DNA of 26,885 nt from HGM04593 sp045612305 (lineage in GTDB: Bacteria > Bacteroidota > Bacteroidia > Bacteroidales > Bacteroidaceae). The notes under the pieces are model-generated. The model was not told the origin of the DNA. It was given only the letters and a program-made list of their open reading frames with translations, and did not search any database. Position 1 is the first letter of the stretch, and each line of letters starts with the position of its first letter. This document shows, piece after piece, positions 22,512 to 26,885 of the stretch. The position numbers and the translations under genes are program-made. The DNA lies in the NCBI GenBank assembly GCA_045612305.1, contig JAZKYU010000004.1, positions 1-26,885 of the forward strand. The letters are read 5' to 3'.

Positions 22512-23769
22512 AGCCTATATCTCCTCTAAAATATTTTTTATCATATTTAATAGCCTCAGCTGCGCGGAACGACTTTTCCAAGGCCTCGGCACGATTTGCG
22601 CCATAAGAGCAAGCCGCAAGCACGCGACCACCGGCGGTGACCACCTTACCATCCTTCACTGTTGTTCCTGCGTGGAAGAGTATGCTATCCTTAACATCCT
22701 CAAAACCTGTCATCTCGAAACCCTTCTCATAGGTCTCGGGGTAGCCACCCGACACAAGCATCACACACACTGCTGTTCTGTCGTCAAACTCCACGGTAGC
22801 CTGTGACAAAGTGCCGGCAGCAACCATCTCAAAAAGTTCCACGATGTCGCTCTTCAAGCGCAACATCACCGACTCTGTCTCGGGGTCGCCCATACGCACG
22901 TTATACTCAATAACCATAGGCTCGCCTTCCACGTTTATAAGACCAAAGAAGATGAAACCCTTGTAGAGCAAACCATCCTTCACAAGGCCCTCAACTGTGG
23001 GGCGTATAATTCTCTCGTCAACCTTCTGCATCCACTCTTTGGTGGCAAAGGGAACGGGCGATATAGAGCCCATACCACCTGTGTTGAGACCTGTGTTGCC
23101 CTCGCCTATGCGCTTGTAGTCTTTCGCCTCGGGCAGAACAACATAGTTTTCTCCGTCGGTGAGCACAAATACCGAGCACTCTATACCGTCGAGGAACTCC
23201 TCAATAACCACAGTTGCCGACGAAGAGCCGAACATACCATCGAACATCTCGTCGAGGCTCTTTTTAGCTTCCTCGAGTGTGGGAAGTATGAGCACACCCT
23301 TGCCCGCGCAAAGACCGTCGGCCTTCAGCACATAGGGAGCCTTCAACCCCTCTAGGAAGGTGTAAGCCTCGGCTTTCTCACTTGCTGTGAAAGCACGGTA
23401 GGCTGCTGTGGGTATTGCGTGGCGTTGCATAAAGTCCTTTGCAAAGCTCTTGCTACCCTCGAGCTCGGCTGCAGCGCGTGTGGGGCCTATAACAGCAATG
23501 TTTTTCAGTCTCTCATCACTTGCAAAGTAGTCGTACACGCCCTTTACCAAAGGATCCTCGGGACCTACAACCACCATACTCACACCATTCTCGAGCACGA
23601 AAGCCGCAATAGCGTCAAAATCGCACACCGCGATGTTCACATTCTCGCCCACCTGCGATGTACCCGCGTTACCGGGAGCGATAAACAACTTCTCAACCTT
23701 GGGACTTTGGGCTATCTTCCACGCCAAAGCGTGCTCGCGCCCACCGCTACCTAAAAGCAAAATTTTCAT
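22501..23769 (-). CDS. purD: Phosphoribosylamine-glycine ligase (GARS)
   Basis: A 422-residue ATP-grasp enzyme making GAR from phosphoribosylamine, glycine and ATP, step two of purine biosynthesis. The N-domain starts MKILLLGSGGREHALAWKIA. ATP-grasp segments include APYVLKADGLCAGKGVLIL, VVIEEFLDGIECSVF and EYNVRMGDPETESVMLRL, and the C-domain has RVLAACSYGANRAEALEKSF. The length is typical and no fusion to PurM or PurN is present. It lies 21 nt downstream of the rRNA methyltransferase gene and overlaps the next gene, so it is embedded in an operon with non-purine neighbours. No PurR-like or guanine-riboswitch signal was seen upstream. Confidence 0.96.
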   Translation of the reverse strand: MKILLLGSGGREHALAWKIAQSPKVEKLFIAPGNAGTSQVGENVNIAVCDFDAIAAFVLENGVSMVVVGPEDPLVKGVYDYFASDERLKNIAVIGPTRAAAELEGSKSFAKDFMQRHAIPTAAYRAFTASEKAEAYTFLEGLKAPYVLKADGLCAGKGVLILPTLEEAKKSLDEMFDGMFGSSSATVVIEEFLDGIECSVFVLTDGENYVVLPEAKDYKRIGEGNTGLNTGGMGSISPVPFATKEWMQKVDERIIRPTVEGLVKDGLLYKGFIFFGLINVEGEPMVIEYNVRMGDPETESVMLRLKSDIVELFEMVAAGTLSQATVEFDDRTAVCVMLVSGGYPETYEKGFEMTGFEDVKDSILFHAGTTVKDGKVVTAGGRVLAACSYGANRAEALEKSFRAAEAIKYDKKYFRGDIGFDL

Positions 23770-23790
23770 AGTGATGATATTTTTTGTTTC

Positions 23791-25311
23791 TTATTTACGT
23801 TTATTGTTTGTGCCACGACGGGGTGCCTTGCCACGGTCACCGGCCTTGTTATCGCGTTTGTAGCCACGTTTCTCGCCTCCTTTACGTGCTGCATAGCCAC
23901 CGCCGCCACGCTGTTCGCGTTTCTCGCCACGGGGAGCACGCTCGCCCTCCTCTTTGCCGTCGCGCGACCTCTTTATCTTCTGTGCTGAACGAGTATTAAA
24001 GTAAGACTCAAGCTCGCGACGACGACGTTTCGACTCGTCGCTCTCCAAGCCAGCAAACTCGTCAACCTTGCGCTCCGAACGCGAGGGACGTAGCTCACCA
24101 TCGAGGCCCGTCAAGCGCGACTTGCGTTTCAAGGGAGCAAAATCTTTCTTCAGCTCGTTGCCCTCCTCACGGAAACCCTTGAACTTTCCTTGGAAAAGCT
24201 CAAACTTGCGGAACTCACAGTCGAGGTCACCGTTGTAGAGAGGTATTCTTGCCGACGCTTTCAAGCCAATCTGGTCGAAGCAGTCGTAGCTGCTGCTTAT
24301 AACCCAAGCCTCGTTGCCCTGGAAAGCGTGTTTCATGCGCGAGCCCAGGTCTTTGTACACCTGTAACAAGTTGTCCAACACAAGACGCTCGCCGTAGGGC
24401 GGGTTAACCACCATCAACGCGCGCTTCTCGGGCTGCTCAAAATCCTTAATATCGCGACAATTTATCTCAATAATGTCGCTCATCATCGCCGACTTCACAT
24501 TCTTGCGTGCACAAGCAACCATACGCCCGTCAACATCGTAACCATAAATCTTGTGGTTAAACTCACGCTCCAGAGAGTCGTCCTCGTAGATAGAGCGGAA
24601 GAGCTCGCTATCAAAATCTCTCCACTTTTCAAAAGCGTAACCCTTGCGGTACACGCCGGGAGCTATGTTGCGAGCTATGAGCGCGGCCTCTATGGGTATA
24701 GTTCCCGAGCCACACATAGGGTCTACAAAGTCGCACTCTCCGTCCCAACCGGTGAGCATAATCATACCGGCAGCAAGCACCTCGTTTATGGGCGCCGCAC
24801 CTGTCTCCACGCGATAACCGCGACGGTGCAACGACTCGCCCGAGCTATCGAAAGCCAGCGTGCAATCTTCTTGCGCAATATGTATGTGGAAAACAAGGTC
24901 GGGGTTGTTGAGGCGCACCGAGGGACGGCGGCCGCTCTTCTCGTTAAAGTAGTCGGCTATAGCATCCTTCACGCGATAGGCCACAAATTTTGAGTGGCGG
25001 AACACATCGCTATACACCACAGAATCAACCGAGAAGGTGGAATTTTCGTCGAGATACTCACTCCAGTCGAAACTTTTAATAACATTATAAACCTCGTCGG
25101 CGTCCGACGCTTTAAAATGAAGAATAGGCTTCAAAATGCGCACAGCCGTTCTCAAATGAAAATTAGCCTTGTACATCAGCGCCTTATCGCCTGTAAACGA
25201 CACCATACGACGCCCTATCTGCACATTGTTTGCACCCAAGGCCATCAACTCCTTTGCCAAAACCTCTTCCAAACCTTGGAAGGTCTTTGCTATCAATTCA
25301 AATTCCACCAT
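23791..25311 (-). CDS. THUMP-domain 23S rRNA methyltransferase (RlmL N-terminal-half-like) with basic RG-rich tail
   Basis: A 506-residue class I SAM methyltransferase. THUMP domain at about 5-165 (FELIAKTFQGLEEVLAKEL ... LAFDSSGESLHRRGYR), SAM site FVDPMCGSGTIPIEAALIA (195-213), and catalytic NPPYGERL (303-310) as in N2-guanine methyltransferases acting on 23S G2445. The RlmK half of the E. coli fusion is absent. After the conserved core ends near 380, about 120 residues of basic, low-complexity sequence follow, rich in K, R, E and G with several RG and RGG steps, ending PRRGTNNKRK. That tail probably binds RNA. The frame is open to 25446, but ATG 25311 starts exactly at the family's MVEFELIAKT. 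It heads the operon with purD. Confidence 0.92.
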   Translation of the reverse strand: MVEFELIAKTFQGLEEVLAKELMALGANNVQIGRRMVSFTGDKALMYKANFHLRTAVRILKPILHFKASDADEVYNVIKSFDWSEYLDENSTFSVDSVVYSDVFRHSKFVAYRVKDAIADYFNEKSGRRPSVRLNNPDLVFHIHIAQEDCTLAFDSSGESLHRRGYRVETGAAPINEVLAAGMIMLTGWDGECDFVDPMCGSGTIPIEAALIARNIAPGVYRKGYAFEKWRDFDSELFRSIYEDDSLEREFNHKIYGYDVDGRMVACARKNVKSAMMSDIIEINCRDIKDFEQPEKRALMVVNPPYGERLVLDNLLQVYKDLGSRMKHAFQGNEAWVISSSYDCFDQIGLKASARIPLYNGDLDCEFRKFELFQGKFKGFREEGNELKKDFAPLKRKSRLTGLDGELRPSRSERKVDEFAGLESDESKRRRRELESYFNTRSAQKIKRSRDGKEEGERAPRGEKREQRGGGGYAARKGGEKRGYKRDNKAGDRGKAPRRGTNNKRK

Positions 25312-25353
25312 AATAAAAAAATATAAGAGCGATAGAAGGCACCTCCGGAGCCC

Positions 25354-25375
25354 TTCCTTTGCAACTGCAAAGGAA
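25354..25375 (-). repeat. 22-nt inverted repeat in the methyltransferase-purD operon leader
   Basis: TTCCTTTGCA (25354-25363) and TGCAAAGGAA (25366-25375) are perfect 10-nt inverted arms around AC. The site lies 43 nt before the methyltransferase ATG, inside the divergent 149-nt region shared with the lytic transglycosylase gene. It could be an operator, or a tight leader hairpin if transcription starts upstream of it. A second small palindrome CTCCGGAG (25343-25350) lies between it and the gene. Confidence 0.6.
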
Positions 25376-25408
25376 CAAAAAAAAGCGATGCGAAACAACC
25401 AAACGGGG

Positions 25409-25439
25409 TTGATATTTGCAGAGAAAAGAAGTACTTTTG
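25409..25439 (+). promoter_or_regulatory. Promoter of the lytic transglycosylase gene
   Basis: TTG (25409-25411), a 20-nt spacer and TACTTTTG (25432-25439) match the Bacteroidota promoter. The leader to ATG 25461 is only about 15 nt and purine-rich, with no SD. The promoter makes a start upstream of 25432 impossible and fixes the ATG. Confidence 0.75.
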
Positions 25440-25460
25440 CACCCAAAGAAAAAAAACAAT

Positions 25461-26444
25461 ATGCAACCTACCAACAAGAAAAGAAAAATAGCATACACCA
25501 TAGCGGCTATAGCTGCAGTAGCAAGCGCCGTGGTCTTTTTGAGCAACGTCGCAGCCGACAAGTTCAACGTGCCCTACTCTCAAATACCATACTGCGCTGT
25601 GTCGCCCAAGCTACCCACAGAGATAACCTTTGCCCACGAGACCATCGCCCTCACCCGCAGCGACCTCCGTGAGCGTCTCGACCGCGAGATACTCGCCTTC
25701 ACATACTCCCACATAAACACCCTGCTGCAGATAAAACGCGCCAACCGCCTCTTCCCCGTCGTAGAGCCCATACTCAAAGAGTGTGGCGTGCCCGACGACC
25801 TTAAATACCTTATGATTATAGAAAGCAACGGCGATATATATGCCCGCTCCACCGTGGGTGCCGCCGGCTTGTGGCAATTTATGGAAAAAACCGCCCAGCA
25901 GTATGGCCTCGAGGTAAACAACCACATCGACGAGCGCTACCACATAGAAAAAGCCACCCGTGCCGCCTGCGCCTACCTTAAAGAGTCCTACGCCGAGTAT
26001 GGCGATTGGCTCACCGTGGCCGCGAGCTACAACGCCGGGCGTAACCACATAGGGAAACGCATAGAGCAACAAGAGGAGAAAAAAGCCATAAACCTGCACC
26101 TCGTGCCCGAAACATCGCGCTACCTCTTCCGCCTTCTTGCTGCAAAAGCCATCTTCGACGACCCCGTGAAATATGGTTTCATACTGCAACATCACGACCT
26201 CTACCCCCACATACCCGCAAAGAAAACCATCACCATAAAGAAACCCGTGAGCAGCTGGGCTGCTGTGGCCCGCAAGCACGGCCTCACCTATATGCAGTTG
26301 CGCGAGGCCAACCCCTGGATACGCGACACGGAGTTGCCCAACAAGGGTGGCAAGAGCTACAGGGTGGCTATCCCCGACTCTACTTCCTTGCACTACAACC
26401 CCGAGGAGACGAGGGCGCATAACCGTCGTTGGGTTATTAAGTAG
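25461..26444 (+). CDS. Lytic transglycosylase, SLT domain, degenerate LysM-like C-terminus
   Basis: A 327-residue murein hydrolase cleaving glycan strands with formation of 1,6-anhydro-MurNAc. The N-terminal anchor or uncleaved signal KKRKIAYTIAAIAAVASAVV is at 6-25. The SLT domain spans about 88-235: catalytic E121 in LMIIESNGD, the loop VGAAGLWQFM and the signature VAASYNAG. E-S-N replaces the commoner E-S-S/G, but the acid is present. Residues about 256-306 resemble one diverged LysM peptidoglycan-binding repeat (SSWAAVARKHGLTYMQLREA). The layout is close to MltD but shorter. It has its own promoter. No good terminator follows directly. A hairpin region begins at 26475. Confidence 0.9.
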   Translation: MQPTNKKRKIAYTIAAIAAVASAVVFLSNVAADKFNVPYSQIPYCAVSPKLPTEITFAHETIALTRSDLRERLDREILAFTYSHINTLLQIKRANRLFPVVEPILKECGVPDDLKYLMIIESNGDIYARSTVGAAGLWQFMEKTAQQYGLEVNNHIDERYHIEKATRAACAYLKESYAEYGDWLTVAASYNAGRNHIGKRIEQQEEKKAINLHLVPETSRYLFRLLAAKAIFDDPVKYGFILQHHDLYPHIPAKKTITIKKPVSSWAAVARKHGLTYMQLREANPWIRDTELPNKGGKSYRVAIPDSTSLHYNPEETRAHNRRWVIK

Positions 26445-26474
26445 TTTTTCTTACGCTTTCTCAAGTTTTTAAAC

Positions 26475-26500
26475 CTCCTTTCTGTGGGCACAGAAAGGAG
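26475..26500. repeat. Hairpin copy 1 with CTCCTTTCTGT / ACAGAAAGGAG arms
   Basis: CTCCTTTCTGT (26475-26485) and ACAGAAAGGAG (26490-26500) are perfect inverted arms with a four-base centre GGGC. A nearly identical unit recurs at 26601. It lies 30 nt after the transglycosylase stop. No T-run follows on the plus strand, so it is not a standard terminator for that gene. One arm, with its upstream AC, matches the anti-Shine-Dalgarno end of Bacteroidetes 16S rRNA as I recall it, and the other arm is SD-like. Confidence 0.85.
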
Positions 26501-26600
26501 AGGCAAAAAGCTCACCTGCATTTCTTGGAGGGGGAGTAAAAAGCCTTTAACTCAAATTCTCAGGGTTGTTCTGCGGTAGTTATTTATAAATTTATTTAAT

Positions 26601-26626
26601 CTCCTTTCTGTGCCGACAGAAAGGAG
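26601..26626. repeat. Hairpin copy 2 with CTCCTTTCTGT / ACAGAAAGGAG arms
   Basis: The same two 11-nt arms as the copy at 26475, with the four-base centre changed to GCCG. Only the loop differs while both arms are identical, as expected for a repeated structural unit under pairing constraint or a recent duplication. The 100 nt between the copies (26501-26600) holds no gene or further repeat that I can see. Confidence 0.85.
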
Positions 26627-26633
26627 CAAAGAG

Positions 26634-26797
26634 CTCTGCGCATAAGGCGCTTTTTTAACGAAAAACATAGTTGAAGTTTTTGGGGCTCCGTAAACGCTCG
26701 GTATTGCGCTTTGTAGAAAATATAGCGGCATACCTCGCTAGGTCCTCGCTTTTCCCCAAAAACTTTGACACTTGTTTTTCTAAAAGCTTTAATGCGC
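26634..26797. repeat. Long imperfect palindrome (possible MITE/REP-like element or structured RNA)
   Basis: Nested inverted segments are centred near 26720: TGCGCAT (26637-26643) with ATGCGCA (26791-26797), GAAAAACA (26660-26667) with TGTTTTTC (26773-26780), AAGTTTTTGGGG (26674-26685) with CCCCAAAAACTT (26754-26765), and a 14-nt inner pair matching at 10 positions (CTCGGTAT near 26698-26705 with ATACCTCG near 26730-26737). The symmetry makes both strands encode a similar peptide with KFLG ... PKNF, so small reading frames here are not convincing genes. The strand 3' of it to the window end shows GGGT...ACCC and GCAAGCTTGC mini-palindromes but no gene. Confidence 0.65.
26638..26656 (+). terminator. 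Weak possible terminator within the palindromic region
   Basis: GCGC-ATAAG-GCGC followed by TTTTTT could stop plus-strand transcription coming from the transglycosylase gene. The stem is only four to five base pairs, so the call is tentative. The segment also belongs to the larger palindrome. Confidence 0.35.
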
Positions 26798-26885
26798 ACC
26801 TCTGGACTGCGCTGATGAGGGTAATTTTTAACCCTTGCAGCACCGTTAAAATAGCGATTTAGCGAGCGTAACGCAAGCTTGCTTG

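Larger units (their letters stand above)
26445..26885. other. 441-nt gene-free right edge
   Basis: After the transglycosylase stop there is no reading frame with recognisable protein features. The region holds the two matching hairpins (26475, 26601), the large palindrome (26634-26797), an imperfect GGGT/ACCC hairpin (26819-26834) and, at the very end, AGCGA repeats with the palindrome GCAAGCTTGC (26873-26882). The element continues past the window, so its real boundary is not visible. Confidence 0.7.

Noticed and set aside
23770..23790. Purine riboswitch upstream of purD
   Set aside because: Only 21 nt separate purD from the upstream gene, with no room for an aptamer. The operon leader at 25312-25400 also lacks a purine-riboswitch three-way junction.
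25611..26420. 269-residue open frame on the minus strand
   Set aside because: It is antisense to the lytic transglycosylase, which has clear SLT motifs. Its Val/Gly-rich translation has no recognisable signature.
26596..26862. Three small open frames of 62-67 codons on both strands
   Set aside because: They arise from the inverted-repeat symmetry. The peptides mirror one another across strands, which indicates a palindrome rather than genes.

Overview
The window is a chromosomal segment of a Bacteroidota bacterium, most likely order Bacteroidales. The evidence is as follows. Promoters are of the Bacteroides type (about TTTG, then 18-20 nt, then TAnnTTTG). Start codons almost never have a Shine-Dalgarno sequence. 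SecD and SecF are fused, RNase H carries a viroplasmin-like N-terminus, and a DUF2851 protein, a Bacteroidetes-length bS21 and a Prevotella/Bacteroides-style malate dehydrogenase are present. I cannot assign a family or genus. Nearly everything is core, housekeeping DNA. I see no phage, IS transposase, CRISPR array or toxin/antitoxin operon.

Left end (1-2171, minus strand): a translation cluster read right to left, rpsU (bS21), a XerC/D-type recombinase, hpf (ribosome hibernation), then tRNA-Thr(TGT), tRNA-Tyr(GTA), tRNA-Gly(TCC) and a tRNA-Thr(GGT) cut by the window edge. The tRNA order equals that of the E. coli thrU-tyrU-glyT-thrT-tufB operon, so tuf is expected just outside the window. 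hpf has the only textbook Shine-Dalgarno among the starts here, and a near-perfect hairpin encloses the recombinase start codon.

Middle left (2193-6185, minus): mdh with its own promoter and terminator, then a gltX-waaA operon (glutamyl-tRNA synthetase and Kdo transferase). Divergent from gltX is a plus-strand pair (6269-9643): a membrane 7TM-HD cyclic-di-nucleotide phosphodiesterase and a DUF2851 protein. A strong bidirectional terminator at about 9700 separates them from convergent secDF.

Centre (9752-18995): secDF (minus), then two overlapping rhomboid-protease genes (minus). Divergent from these is the plus operon argS, RNase H (viroplasmin type) and an EptA-like phosphoethanolamine transferase, ended by a bidirectional hairpin at about 19020.

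Right (19065-26444): a GT4 glycosyltransferase (minus) and a divergent radical SAM protein (plus). A compact four-gene minus operon follows: a THUMP-domain 23S rRNA methyltransferase, purD, an unknown polytopic membrane protein and a DedA/YqaA-like protein. A lytic transglycosylase (plus) is divergent from it. The radical SAM and YqaA-like genes converge and share a CTAG containing both stop codons.

Right edge (26445-26885): no convincing gene. It holds two near-identical 26-nt hairpins containing an anti-SD/SD-like arm pair, followed by a roughly 160-bp imperfect palindrome that produces look-alike peptides on both strands. This is probably a repeated element or a structured RNA and is the least explained sequence in the window. 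No complete novel system was recognised. The best leads are the rpsU-xer-hpf control signals and the palindromic element at the right edge.
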